Shown here: positions 45,482 to 54,708 of the stretch, one piece after another
How positions within the stretch are numbered: the stretch's first letter is position 1
Layout: the number at the start of each line of letters is the position of its first letter
Assembly: GCA_003242885.1 (NCBI GenBank)
Contig: QKMZ01000015.1
Location: forward strand, 186,001-250,000
Length of the DNA: 64,000 nucleotides
DNA from: Candidatus Melainabacteria bacterium
GTDB lineage: Bacteria > Cyanobacteriota > Vampirovibrionia > Obscuribacterales > Obscuribacteraceae
Reading direction: 5' to 3'
Notes under the pieces: model-generated
Databases searched by the model: none
The model's input: only the letters and a program-made list of their open reading frames with translations
What the model was told of the DNA's origin: nothing
Translations under genes and position numbers: made by a program

Positions 45482-48430
45482 ATGGGTTTTAAAGCACAGA
45501 TTGACGAAACGGGGCACATCACCCGGTACAAAGATACCGACACCGGTGAAGTGATCAGCGCCAAGGAATACGCCCGGCGCGCGCAGATGGTGCAGATGCC
45601 TGCCTATTCGCCTTACCCGTCGATGCAGACGGCGCAGCCCATGATGATGCCGGCGCCAATGTACGCTGGTCAGCCGGGTGCTGCCAATGCCTATCCGGTT
45701 CAGCAAACCCAGACCGGACGTCCCATAGGGCAAGACCTCAGCCAACATCTAATCAATCAAGGAATTCAGCAAGCCCCGCAACCCATGCCCGCGCAAGCAA
45801 TGCCTATGCAGGCAATGCCGATGCAAGGGCAAAACCCGCTTATGCAGCCCGGTGCGCAAATGCTCGGAGCCAATGGTGGCATGCCTGTTAATTTGAACAG
45901 CACTGCTAACGGTAGCCCGCCCACGGCTGGTATGAATATCCAAGGCAAAAACCTGCGCATGGAAGGCGTTCCCGGCGCATCGCAGCGCGGACACGGTGGT
46001 CTGCCTGTTGCACACAAGTCAGGACATGGTTTCTTAGACGCAACTTCAATCGCAATCTTGCTGCCTACTCTCGTTTTGCTCGCATTGATTATCGCTGCGG
46101 CGCACAAGAAGAGACTCTTCCCATGGCAAACAATCCGCACGTTCAATCCTCCGTCCGGTCTCATGACCCCGCGCGATTACGAGCGTTCATTTGTATGCCC
46201 GCCTAACCTGCGTCGTCATGGACGCCTGGGCAAGAAGAATCCAAATTCCAGTTGGACGGAAGTAGACGGAGTCGTTATCCCGTTCGGCTTCCTGGCAAGA
46301 ACGCACTTGCCCGTCACCATTCCGATGGGACGTCTGCCTAACAAAAACATGTTCATCGTAGCGCCATCCGGTTCCGGTAAAACGACCTTGATGCGGTCTA
46401 TCATGAAAGCCCTCATGGCTAAGCCGTGCGTTATCATCGCACTAGAAGCGAAAGCCAATGATCCAAACTTGGACGAAAAGAAAGAAGGCTTCAAGTATTC
46501 CGTATTGCCTGAAGCGCAACACGCAGGTTTTGACACTCTCTACTTCAACCCGTTGGACGACGAGTCGGTGCACTGGAATCCGCTCGATCTCGATCCGATT
46601 GTGTTCGCATCTTCAATCTGCCAAGACGTCAACTCACTTCCACCGGAAGAGCAGCACTGGGCAGAGCGCGACCATGGATACATTCACGGTTTGGCACAAA
46701 TTCTCGCCTGGGGCGCAGTGCAAGTCACAGCCGAAGACGAAAATGGCTCACCGTCCGAATTCACAGCTTTGCCGCGCAACCCGCGTGGTTTGATGAAACT
46801 CGTCAATAATCGCCGCAATATCGTCGAATCTTTGAGAAGACTGAAGTCTAATCCTGAAGTGGAAACGGCAGAACTCAGTGAATTGACGCAGAAGATGTCG
46901 TCCATCATCCGGACGGATAGTGACTGGGATAAAAACATCCAGGGCATTCGTGGACGTCTTCGAATGTTTAACAACAAGCAAGTTATGCGTGTGACCGAGC
47001 AGTCGAACATCGATATCAAGGCAGCGATGATGCGCCCGACTGTGCTCATCTTCGGTGCTCCAGCCTCGATGGGACCTGACGCAGAATCATTGGCATCATG
47101 CTTCGTGTACACACTGCAACAAGCGTTGCACACCAGATACGGTACCAAGACCGCCCTCCCGTTGTTTGCGTTCTTCGATGAATACCAAACATTGAACCTC
47201 GACATAGCCGGCAGATTGTCCGCTATCGTCCGTGGTGCTAACGGCGGACTGACAGTTATCTTGCAGAACATCTCACAGATCGCCAACTCTGCTGGAGCCA
47301 CGGGCGACTCGAGTCAGTCCGGTATGTCCGAGCTGAAGACAATCTTCTCCAACAGTGCTGTACGCGTATGCTTGCACAACGCTGACGAAACGACCGCTAA
47401 GTTCTTCTCCGAAGAAATCGGTAAGCACGCCGTCATCGTCCCAGGTATAGCCGACCACTACGCCGCGAGCGGATTCGGTATCTTCCCGAATTCATGGAAC
47501 AAGATCCACTCGCAGCAGGTAGTAGCTCGCGTCGACCCAGACTCCATCAAGCGTATGGAAAAGCAGCATGCACTAGTCTTCTTGTCTCCAGCCGGTGACG
47601 CAGAATTCGGTGAATGCAAACCGATGATGGTAGACCTGCGCGGTATTGAAGAAATCGCAAGACTCCACCTCTTGCACAACGTTTCAAGACGCGGCGTATC
47701 GCCAGCTGCAGAAGCTGCCGGTCCGGACGGCGCGCCTCCAAACAATCCGATTCCCGGAGCACCACCTGCTCCACAAATGCCGGAAGGCGCAGTACCGATG
47801 TTCGCTCGCGGACTCAGTCAAGCACAAGCGTTCGCTCAAGAACTCGTACCGGACAATTTCGCACCAGCTCCAGAGCAGCAAGTCGCTTACGCAGAACCTG
47901 CACAGTATGCTCAACCGGCAGCAGTAGCTCAACAAGCTCCCGCCGCTCAAGTTGCAGCCTCAGCAAGAATCTGTCCAGCCTGCGGCAAAGAAGCAGGCCA
48001 ACGCAAATTCTGCATCGAGTGCGGACACTTCATGGGCGTTCCACAGCCACCAGTTGAGCAAGCTCAACCGCAAGTAGAATTGGCAACCAGCGCTGCAATT
48101 GTTCAACCGCAGCATGCTGCCGAAGCTCCAAGCAATGCGCCGCCATTCCCGAGCTTTGCTCGCCAAGCGACAGGCGGCAGTCGCTCAGCGCTTCTCGAAA
48201 GTCCGCAAGCAATTGCTGATGCAGCGCAAACTAGCTACGCACAGCCGGCAGCGCCGGAGCAGCCACAAGCTGCACCGCAAGCTCCAGCGACCAATCCGAA
48301 GAGCCCGTTCCAAAGAAAGCCGATGACTAGCTTCAGCCCTGACGTTAGCCGCTTTGGATTCACGCCTCCAGGAGTAGAAGCGCAACCGCAACAAGGTCAA
48401 GGACAGAACCCAGCTCAAGTTGAGTTCTAA
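45482..48430 (+). CDS. VirD4/TraG-like coupling ATPase with C-terminal zinc ribbon
   Basis: The coupling-type ATPase that delivers substrates to a T4SS. A 982-residue protein with AAAGGGA seven bases before the ATG. Residues 1-180 are Gln/Met/Pro-rich and disordered. One hydrophobic helix is at about 187-208 (TSIAILLPTLVLLALIIA). Walker A APSGSGKTT is at 294-302, Walker B FFDEYQ has Asp566-Glu567, followed by GGLTVILQNISQIANSAG, the usual sensor-like segment. After about 760 a Pro/Ala/Gln-rich tail carries a four-Cys zinc ribbon (Cys831, 834, 844 and 847: CPACGKEAGQRKFCIEC). Most VirD4s have two N-terminal TM helices and no ribbon, so this is unusual. Confidence 0.88.
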   Translation: MGFKAQIDETGHITRYKDTDTGEVISAKEYARRAQMVQMPAYSPYPSMQTAQPMMMPAPMYAGQPGAANAYPVQQTQTGRPIGQDLSQHLINQGIQQAPQPMPAQAMPMQAMPMQGQNPLMQPGAQMLGANGGMPVNLNSTANGSPPTAGMNIQGKNLRMEGVPGASQRGHGGLPVAHKSGHGFLDATSIAILLPTLVLLALIIAAAHKKRLFPWQTIRTFNPPSGLMTPRDYERSFVCPPNLRRHGRLGKKNPNSSWTEVDGVVIPFGFLARTHLPVTIPMGRLPNKNMFIVAPSGSGKTTLMRSIMKALMAKPCVIIALEAKANDPNLDEKKEGFKYSVLPEAQHAGFDTLYFNPLDDESVHWNPLDLDPIVFASSICQDVNSLPPEEQHWAERDHGYIHGLAQILAWGAVQVTAEDENGSPSEFTALPRNPRGLMKLVNNRRNIVESLRRLKSNPEVETAELSELTQKMSSIIRTDSDWDKNIQGIRGRLRMFNNKQVMRVTEQSNIDIKAAMMRPTVLIFGAPASMGPDAESLASCFVYTLQQALHTRYGTKTALPLFAFFDEYQTLNLDIAGRLSAIVRGANGGLTVILQNISQIANSAGATGDSSQSGMSELKTIFSNSAVRVCLHNADETTAKFFSEEIGKHAVIVPGIADHYAASGFGIFPNSWNKIHSQQVVARVDPDSIKRMEKQHALVFLSPAGDAEFGECKPMMVDLRGIEEIARLHLLHNVSRRGVSPAAEAAGPDGAPPNNPIPGAPPAPQMPEGAVPMFARGLSQAQAFAQELVPDNFAPAPEQQVAYAEPAQYAQPAAVAQQAPAAQVAASARICPACGKEAGQRKFCIECGHFMGVPQPPVEQAQPQVELATSAAIVQPQHAAEAPSNAPPFPSFARQATGGSRSALLESPQAIADAAQTSYAQPAAPEQPQAAPQAPATNPKSPFQRKPMTSFSPDVSRFGFTPPGVEAQPQQGQGQNPAQVEF

Positions 48431-48436
48431 ACGTAG

Positions 48437-48554
48437 GGTCGACACCATACGTCGACTGCACAGAAAAGTATTCTGTCGATTGCACACTCAATGCAATCGA
48501 CAGTTTGTTTTGGACCGTATTTATGCCGCCAGCGGGCGATGCATGGCATCGCCC
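48437..48554. repeat. Inverted pair of 21-bp palindromic repeats flanking a terminator
   Basis: Degenerate copy with loop CAT at 48437-48457; perfect GGGCGATGC/GCATCGCCC copy with loop ATG at 48534-48554. They lie on both sides of the terminator between the two convergent gene sets. Confidence 0.85.
48473..48511 (+). terminator. Strong Rho-independent terminator after the VirD4-like gene
   Basis: A perfect 12-bp stem (CTGTCGATTGCA/TGCAATCGACAG), 7-base loop, and TTTGTTTT. The upstream side (AGAAAAGTA) gives a weaker T-run on the minus strand, so it may act in both directions between convergent genes. Confidence 0.9.
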
Positions 48555-48567
48555 CTCTACAGAACAA

Positions 48568-51500
48568 CTAGATGGGTTTTGCCCAGCTCGGGTAGCCATT
48601 GTTATTAGCATTCGGGTTTTGTGCTGCTTGTCTGGCACGCTCTTCAGTAACTGCTTTGAGGAAATCAACTCCACTGTTTTTCGGTGCAGCAGGAGCTGCA
48701 ACTTTCGCTTCTGCTTCCATCTTGCGGGTTGCTTCAGCTGCTTGGAAGGCAGCCATCACGCCGCTTCCTGATTGAGGTGCTGGGGCTGAAACCACCGCAG
48801 CCGGAGAGGAGACAACGGGAGCGGGGGCAGCGGCAACTGCAACTGCAACTGGAGCCGGAGCAGAAACGACTGGCGCCGGGGCAGAGACCACAGGAGAAGG
48901 AGCAGGGGCGACGGGTTGAGCGTAAGTTGCCGGAGCTGCATAAGCTTGTACCGACGGCGCTGCGGAAGTTTGAACTTGTTGTGCTGATTGCATATTTTGC
49001 GCTGCGGGAGCTTGAGCAAATGGTGCGTCGACAAACTGGGCAATGCTTTGAGCGCTCATTTGTTGTGTGACTTGCGCTGCGACTTGCGCTTGTGCTGAGG
49101 TGGCGAAATTGGCTTGCGCTGCTGTAATTGCGGAGTTGACTGCGGTTGGGTTCAAATTCAACGCAGCATTCAAAGCACCGCCACCGGTGAAAGACGATGC
49201 GTCGAAATTCAGGTTGGCACCAGATACAGCGTTGTTCATTTTGTTGAGGAGAGAATTAGCGAATTGAGCCTCTGCTCCGTTGGTTCCGTTCATCGCAGAC
49301 AAACCAGAATTCAAAGCAGAAGACACTGAAGCGTTATCGAGCGCATTTGCGACGAATTGCGATGCGCCGTTTACTCCGGAGGAGATGTTTGCTGCACCAG
49401 GGACCGGCACATTGCCGTAGGTCGAAGGATCCATATTGATGGCTTGAGCGCCTTTCTCGATTGCCGCTACTGGATTTCCGACCAAGCTGGCGAAGCCTTT
49501 GCTGTCTTCGACGGCTGATGCGAGTTTGCCAAGTTCCGTCGATGCCATGCCGGCCTGTCCGGAAAGAGCAGGCATCATGGTTTGTGCGGCGTCGAGCATT
49601 GTGTTTGCGCTGGCGGCGAGCGGTGGCAAGCTCATCAAGGAGCTGGTGCCGGAAGCGAACTGCGCCATACCAGCGACTTCCTGCCCGATGGCTGCAATTT
49701 GCGTGCCGTTCAAGCTATTCACAGCACCTTGTGCAAGAGGTGGCATATCCAAACCGTTTGTCCAATCTTTCATGGCTGAAGTTGCGCTTTGCATGCCGTT
49801 GGATACAGAACCAAGGTTGCCCAAGAGTTGGTTTGCCAGCGAGCTTGCTGTGCTGCTGAGCGCTGCGTTTGCGCTGCCCAGTCCTTCTGCCGCTAATGTG
49901 CTTGCGGTCGATGCGAGCGATCCAATTCCGGTGGTTCCATTTGCTCCAGTCGCACCGCTGGTGATACCGCCCAAACCGTTTTCTCCAACCTTGCCGAGTG
50001 CAGAGTTTGTCAATGCGCCCAAACCGTTGAGGTTGTTTTGTGTGGGCATCATGAGCGGGTTTTGATTGTTTTGCGCCATGTGATTTCTGGCGGCGCTCAC
50101 TGCTGTGTGACCAGCTTCCGTGATGAGTCCGACGAAGTCGAATGCAAATTTGACGCTTCCCGTTGCGAGGCAATTGAGTGCGGTGAAGATGAATGTGCCG
50201 GTGGCGTCTGCGTTGTTGAAGAGTGCCATGAGAAGGACAGCAGTGTTCCAGAAGAGCGACCAGAAGCAGAGTGTGATGACCCCGACTACCCAGTTGGGCC
50301 AGGCTTCGCGCAATTGTCTGACGGGGTAGACCCAAATGGCAGCCATGATCGGTCCGACGAGGAACAAGTAGTGAAGGTAGATAAGTTGGAATGTGCACAG
50401 CAAATCCCAGATGGTTGTCACCGCCATGTTGCTGCCGAAAACAGCGAGTCTTGCTACTACTTCGCTAGATGGCATCAGTTCGTCAGCCATGCCTTCGATA
50501 GCTTGCTGTGTGCCGTCTGCCCCAAAGGTCTTGTTGTTGAAGAGCTGATTTTCCAAGCCACTAAGTCCGGTGACATCATTGCCTTTTGGGAACGGAGACA
50601 TTGGAGCAAGACCCGGTAGAATCGACAGAGTATTTTTATTTTCAGCTGCTTGGCGCGAGGGGAAAGCGCGTTGTTGTCCTTTGAAAGCGTCGGCGTACAT
50701 GTCTGTTCCGAACTGCGCTTTATAGAATTCCTGGATGGTGTGGCTGATTGAGTTGGAGAAATCAATTCCGTAGTTGATGACCAAGAAAGAACCAGGAATG
50801 AAGCACATTGCCACAACTGCTCTCAAGATGCCTTCGAAAGGATTGCCAGCTTCAATGACAGGATTGCCGGCGCTCATCATCACTTTTGTTTGGGTAAGAA
50901 CAGCTCCGGGAACCAGAAGCAAAATTGCGATCGGAACAAAGATGTTGTTGCGCAGTTTGTTCCAGATATTTCCTTCTTGCGCCGTGAAGTTGATCAGATA
51001 TTTGCCTGTGAAGTTGATGGCAGCGTTGGCATTTGCTGTCGTGATTTGTGCGAACGAATTGCCGAGCATTGTTTGCACAGCCAGTTGGGAAGCCAATGCG
51101 CTTGGAATGTTGCGCAGAGGATCGGAGATTTGCGAAAGCAGTTGCTGCTGAAGTTGAAGTAATTGCATTTTGAGCGACGTGTCTGTGAGCGGCAGACCTT
51201 GAGTCGGAACACCACCCGTGAGAAGTTGCTGCATCGATTGTGAGAGATTCAAACTGCCTAGAGGAATCATCGGTCCTTGCGAGTACAAGGCGGCAGGATT
51301 GAATGTGCCAACAGTGGAAGCGGGCAAGCCATCGGTTGATTGTTTGTAGAGCTTCTCGAGTTGACCAACGGTGAGGTTGTACTCTTGATTGGCTGCATTT
51401 GCTGCTGCGTTAACTGCTGAGTCGACTGCAACATCGATTGCTGCATCTGCTTTCGCAACAGGAGTGTTTCTTCTATCGGAGTTTCCGCCTTGCGAGCCAT

Positions 51501-51582
51501 CTGCAGCGAAGGCGCCGGTGGAGATGATTGCGATCGCTGCGGTTGCGGTGAGAAGTACTTTGATAGAAAACGACTTGTGCAT
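48568..51582 (-). CDS. VirB6/TrbL-like polytopic membrane protein with Ala/Gln/Pro-rich tail
   Basis: A 1,004-residue protein. Signal peptide at 1-27 (VLLTATAAIAIISTGAFA). Transmembrane helices lie between about 210 and 490: NIFVPIAILLLVPGAVLTQT, AVVAMCFIPGSFLVINYGID, LHYLFLVGPIMAAIWVYPV, VITLCFWSLFWNTAVLLMAL. After about 510 the protein is Ala/Asn/Ser/Gln-rich, ending in PAPVVSAPAPV-type repeats and a short charged end. The membrane core aligns by eye with the protein at 51634-53370, so the two are paralogues. AGGA lies eight bases before the ATG. It is on the opposite strand to VirD4 and is probably transcribed together with its upstream paralogue (51-bp gap). Confidence 0.8.
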   Translation of the reverse strand: MHKSFSIKVLLTATAAIAIISTGAFAADGSQGGNSDRRNTPVAKADAAIDVAVDSAVNAAANAANQEYNLTVGQLEKLYKQSTDGLPASTVGTFNPAALYSQGPMIPLGSLNLSQSMQQLLTGGVPTQGLPLTDTSLKMQLLQLQQQLLSQISDPLRNIPSALASQLAVQTMLGNSFAQITTANANAAINFTGKYLINFTAQEGNIWNKLRNNIFVPIAILLLVPGAVLTQTKVMMSAGNPVIEAGNPFEGILRAVVAMCFIPGSFLVINYGIDFSNSISHTIQEFYKAQFGTDMYADAFKGQQRAFPSRQAAENKNTLSILPGLAPMSPFPKGNDVTGLSGLENQLFNNKTFGADGTQQAIEGMADELMPSSEVVARLAVFGSNMAVTTIWDLLCTFQLIYLHYLFLVGPIMAAIWVYPVRQLREAWPNWVVGVITLCFWSLFWNTAVLLMALFNNADATGTFIFTALNCLATGSVKFAFDFVGLITEAGHTAVSAARNHMAQNNQNPLMMPTQNNLNGLGALTNSALGKVGENGLGGITSGATGANGTTGIGSLASTASTLAAEGLGSANAALSSTASSLANQLLGNLGSVSNGMQSATSAMKDWTNGLDMPPLAQGAVNSLNGTQIAAIGQEVAGMAQFASGTSSLMSLPPLAASANTMLDAAQTMMPALSGQAGMASTELGKLASAVEDSKGFASLVGNPVAAIEKGAQAINMDPSTYGNVPVPGAANISSGVNGASQFVANALDNASVSSALNSGLSAMNGTNGAEAQFANSLLNKMNNAVSGANLNFDASSFTGGGALNAALNLNPTAVNSAITAAQANFATSAQAQVAAQVTQQMSAQSIAQFVDAPFAQAPAAQNMQSAQQVQTSAAPSVQAYAAPATYAQPVAPAPSPVVSAPAPVVSAPAPVAVAVAAAPAPVVSSPAAVVSAPAPQSGSGVMAAFQAAEATRKMEAEAKVAAPAAPKNSGVDFLKAVTEERARQAAQNPNANNNGYPSWAKPI

Positions 51583-51633
51583 CTTGGTGTCCTGTTTGTT
51601 GGGATTGGGGTTGAGGGTGAAACTTTCTTTGAA

Positions 51634-53370
51634 CTAGGCGATGCCGCCGACAGCACTTCCCATTGAGCTTCCGAGTGCGCCTCCGGTGGCGGTTCCGCCT
51701 ATGTTGGGTGAGGCGCCGACGCCGCTGCCTTGTCCCAATTCGCCGAGTAATTTGTCTACGAACGAACCGGGGTTGAATTGAAAGGACATGAAGGGAACGA
51801 CCGAGAGAAGAACGAGAAAGCAAATCATTGCGAATAATTCCCAGGGGCTGTTGGCTTCGTAGATGCCTTCTTGGCGCAGCCATGTGATGCGCGCGTCCAT
51901 AACAAGGAGGAGCACGCACCACCAGAATCTCCAGAGCACGAGATTGATAACTGCGTTCAACCAGTTGGTGAAAACTGTTTTGAAGAGGCGGGACATACCC
52001 CATGGCCACGCGTAGAGCGCGGCGGCAATTGGTCCCATCAAGAACAAGTAGAGAACAAAAACGAGTTGAAACGCCAGCAAAATTGCAGTTGCAATCGACA
52101 CCATCATTGAGAGAGTTCCTGCTACCATTGCCGAAGTTTGATTTTGAACAGGCTTGTTCTCTACGTTTGCCATGAATGCTTGTGCACTTTCCGGTGATGC
52201 CATTGCGGGCATTGGAGCGGTTTGCGCACCGCTAGCGATTTGCGACATTTGTTCGCCGAGCCAGCTCTGTACGTTTTGCAGATCCGTGACTGCTTGGACT
52301 GTTTCAGTCATGGAATTTCCGATGTCGATTGAGTAAGAGACGATCAGCTGGGTCGCTGGAATGAGAACAATGGCTGTAAGGGCTTTGAGCGGACCGGAGA
52401 GCGGTGTCATGATTTCTTCACCAGGTGCGATGTTGAAGGTGTATTGGACAATGACTTTTGCACTGCTGAGAACGGCGCCGGTGAGGAGGAGCAGAATTGC
52501 CATCGGCACGTAAACAGATTTCCAGAAGAGTTGAACGCTGCGAACAACTTTGCTGATGCCTTCGTTGCCCGCGACTTCTTCGTTGGCAATGTTGACGAGA
52601 TGCTTGCCGATGACTTTGATGTTTGCCTGGGTTGTTTGTTTTGCAACCTGAGAGGTCGATTCAGCGATCATTTGTTGTTGGGCTTGGGCGACTACTTGAG
52701 CTGTTTTGACCCAACGCTCTGGGCTCGTGGCTCGATCGATGATTGTTTGTGCAAAATCTCCGAGAGCTAACTTCGCTGCAGTGTCGGTGAGGCGGATACC
52801 CAGTCCGTTGAAACTTCCTTCTGCCATCGCTGCGTTTACCACGCCGGAAGGAAGATCTTTGGCTAGCAAAACCGCGCCTGGGTCAAACTGGAAAGCACCA
52901 TCTTGCGGTCCCGGAACGCCGAAGTGGGAGGTCATTCCATAACCTTGTCCGGCTTGGAAAACGTAGGTTACCGGCTTTTGGATGTAGACAAGTGGGGTGG
53001 AGTAAGTCTTGAGGGATTCGGACTTAGACTTATTGCTGGCTCTGACGCGATAGCTGGCGCCGTTTTGCGTTCCTGACGTAGCGTGGCTGCCGTGGCTGGT
53101 AGAGGTGGGGACGGAACCGTCGTTGATCAATTGCTGCAGGGCTTTGATCTTCTTCTCTTTCTTTGGAGCAAAACGATTCTCGTATTCTCTTTGCAGAGAT
53201 GCCTGGCTTGGGGCTTGGGCTCCGGCTGGTAATTGAACTGCTAAGGCTGAAGCCGTTATGAGCAATGAAACCGCGGCTAGTTTAGATACAGTCGAGATCT
53301 TCGAATTTGTTGAAACTGCGATGGCCGCAAAGGTGATGTTTCTTCCTGCCAGTAAGCTGCGGATGTCCAT
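51634..53370 (-). CDS. VirB6/TrbL-like polytopic membrane protein, shorter paralogue
   Basis: The ATG at 53370 is chosen because AAGGAG precedes it by about eight bases; a longer frame to 53517 has no such support. The protein has 578 residues. Signal/anchor at about 25-50 (KLAAVSLLITASALAVQLPA), a charged linker, then the paralogous core: SVYVPMAILLLLTGAVLSSA, ALTAIVLIPATQLIVSYSID, VLYLFLMGPIAAALYAWPWG and LVLWRFWWCVLLLVMDARI, ending with LLSVVPFMSFQFNPG and a Gly-rich tail. VirB6/TrbL proteins form the inner-membrane pore. It leads the minus-strand pair, and its 5' region faces the methyltransferase-like gene across about 300 bp. Confidence 0.8.
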   Translation of the reverse strand: MDIRSLLAGRNITFAAIAVSTNSKISTVSKLAAVSLLITASALAVQLPAGAQAPSQASLQREYENRFAPKKEKKIKALQQLINDGSVPTSTSHGSHATSGTQNGASYRVRASNKSKSESLKTYSTPLVYIQKPVTYVFQAGQGYGMTSHFGVPGPQDGAFQFDPGAVLLAKDLPSGVVNAAMAEGSFNGLGIRLTDTAAKLALGDFAQTIIDRATSPERWVKTAQVVAQAQQQMIAESTSQVAKQTTQANIKVIGKHLVNIANEEVAGNEGISKVVRSVQLFWKSVYVPMAILLLLTGAVLSSAKVIVQYTFNIAPGEEIMTPLSGPLKALTAIVLIPATQLIVSYSIDIGNSMTETVQAVTDLQNVQSWLGEQMSQIASGAQTAPMPAMASPESAQAFMANVENKPVQNQTSAMVAGTLSMMVSIATAILLAFQLVFVLYLFLMGPIAAALYAWPWGMSRLFKTVFTNWLNAVINLVLWRFWWCVLLLVMDARITWLRQEGIYEANSPWELFAMICFLVLLSVVPFMSFQFNPGSFVDKLLGELGQGSGVGASPNIGGTATGGALGSSMGSAVGGIA

Positions 53371-53678
53371 CGAGTTAACTCCTTGAGAAACGTTGCTAGG
53401 CTCGGGCGCCTGCAATCTCGGAGGTCCTGCGGACCTCTGGTCTTCGAGCTGGTCGCGGGCGGGTGTCCCGGACTCATGCCTAAAATGTAAGCCAGCCGAT
53501 GGACAATGGTTGGACAACCGTCAAAAGCCGGCAGGTGCTTAGATTTCTGATTATTGAATAGGTAATATCTAGAGACTTGGACATGTAGCCACATCTGATC
53601 TTTAAAGATAAAGGACTCGGTGCATCCAAAGCCAAGATGTTAGTCTGTGTGCTCGTTCTGTTTAGATGGAGACAAACA
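53371..53678. other. 308-bp divergent intergenic region
   Basis: Separates the minus-strand VirB6-like pair from the plus-strand methyltransferase-like gene. It must hold both promoters but no consensus pair is convincing; an A/T-rich stretch lies near 53545-53575. Confidence 0.35.
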
Positions 53679-54707
53679 ATGACAGCTGCAACTGCCGCAG
53701 AAGTAACGCCCGCCAACATCATGAAGATGGGCTTGGCATTTTGGGGCTCTAAGACCCTGCTTTCAGCTGTTGAGCTGGATCTGTTCACCGAGCTTGCTAA
53801 GTCTCCTGCAGATGCGGACACGCTCACAAAGAAACTGAATCTGCACGAACGCTCCAGCCGAGACTTTTTCGATGCCTTAGTTGCTCTCGGTTTTCTCGAA
53901 AGAAAGAATGGTGTCTATTCGAATACGCCAGAAACCGACAAATTCCTTGATGCTGCAAAGCCAAGTTATATTGGCGGTTTTCTCATTATGACGAGCTTAC
54001 GTTTGTATCCGACTTGGGGTGGATTGACTGATGCGTTGCGTACGGGCAAACCACAGAGTGAAGCGAAAGATTTATCATCGCAAGACCTCTTCGCCCAACT
54101 TTATTCTGACAAGGATAAGTTGAAAGGTTTCTTGCAAGCCATGACCGGTATAAGTCTTGGAAATGCACGGTACATCGCGCAGAATTTTGAATGGAGTAAG
54201 TACAAAACATTTTGCGACGTCGGCACCGCCCAAGGTGCCCTAGCTGTTACGGTAGCGAAAGCACATCCGCATCTGTCTGGGATTGGATTTGATTTGGCGC
54301 CTGTTGAGCCAATCTTCAGTGAGTATGCTGAAAAGAATGGCGTTGCAGAGCGACTCAAATTTGTAAGCGGCGACTTTTTCAAAGGCGAAATTCCGCAATG
54401 CGATGTGATCGTAATGGGTCACATTTTGCATGACTGGAATCTCGATGAGAAACGCATGCTCGTTGCAAAAGCGTTCAAGGCTCTCAATCCAGGCGGCGCT
54501 CTCATCGTGTACGACGCGATGATCGACAACGAAAGAGAGAAGAACGCTTTCGGACTTCTCATGAGTTTGAACATGCTGATTGAAACACCTGGTGGTTTTG
54601 ATTATTCACCAGTGCAATGCGAAGAATGGCTCAAAGAAGCGGGCTTCAAAAACATTCGCTTTGAACCTTTGACACCGACTCACATGATGGGCATCGGAAT
54701 CAAATAG
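53679..54707 (+). CDS. SAM-dependent O-methyltransferase-like protein
   Basis: A 342-residue protein from the ATG at 53679 (GGAG seven bases upstream). An N-terminal winged-helix dimerisation domain (SAVELDLFTELAKSPADADTL; ALVALGFLERKNGVYSNTPE) and a C-terminal Rossmann methyltransferase with SAM motif FCDVGTAQGALAVTVAKAHP (about residues 180-200), GFDLAPVEP, and VIVMGHILHDWNLDEKRMLV then LNPGGALIVYDAMID fit the Methyltransf_2 family (hydroxyneurosporene/caffeate-type O-methyltransferases). The catalytic His would be in GHILHDW. The substrate cannot be deduced; no other biosynthetic gene is nearby. It ends one base before the convergent small membrane gene. Confidence 0.88.
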   Translation: MTAATAAEVTPANIMKMGLAFWGSKTLLSAVELDLFTELAKSPADADTLTKKLNLHERSSRDFFDALVALGFLERKNGVYSNTPETDKFLDAAKPSYIGGFLIMTSLRLYPTWGGLTDALRTGKPQSEAKDLSSQDLFAQLYSDKDKLKGFLQAMTGISLGNARYIAQNFEWSKYKTFCDVGTAQGALAVTVAKAHPHLSGIGFDLAPVEPIFSEYAEKNGVAERLKFVSGDFFKGEIPQCDVIVMGHILHDWNLDEKRMLVAKAFKALNPGGALIVYDAMIDNEREKNAFGLLMSLNMLIETPGGFDYSPVQCEEWLKEAGFKNIRFEPLTPTHMMGIGIK

Positions 54708-54708
54708 G

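Noticed and set aside
30342..53370. Ordinary conjugative plasmid or ICE
   Set aside because: No relaxase, integrase, Rep or partition gene is visible, and housekeeping genes flank the locus at both sides.
53679..54707. Biosynthetic gene cluster around the O-methyltransferase
   Set aside because: No polyketide, terpene or peptide synthesis gene lies nearby; it stands alone.
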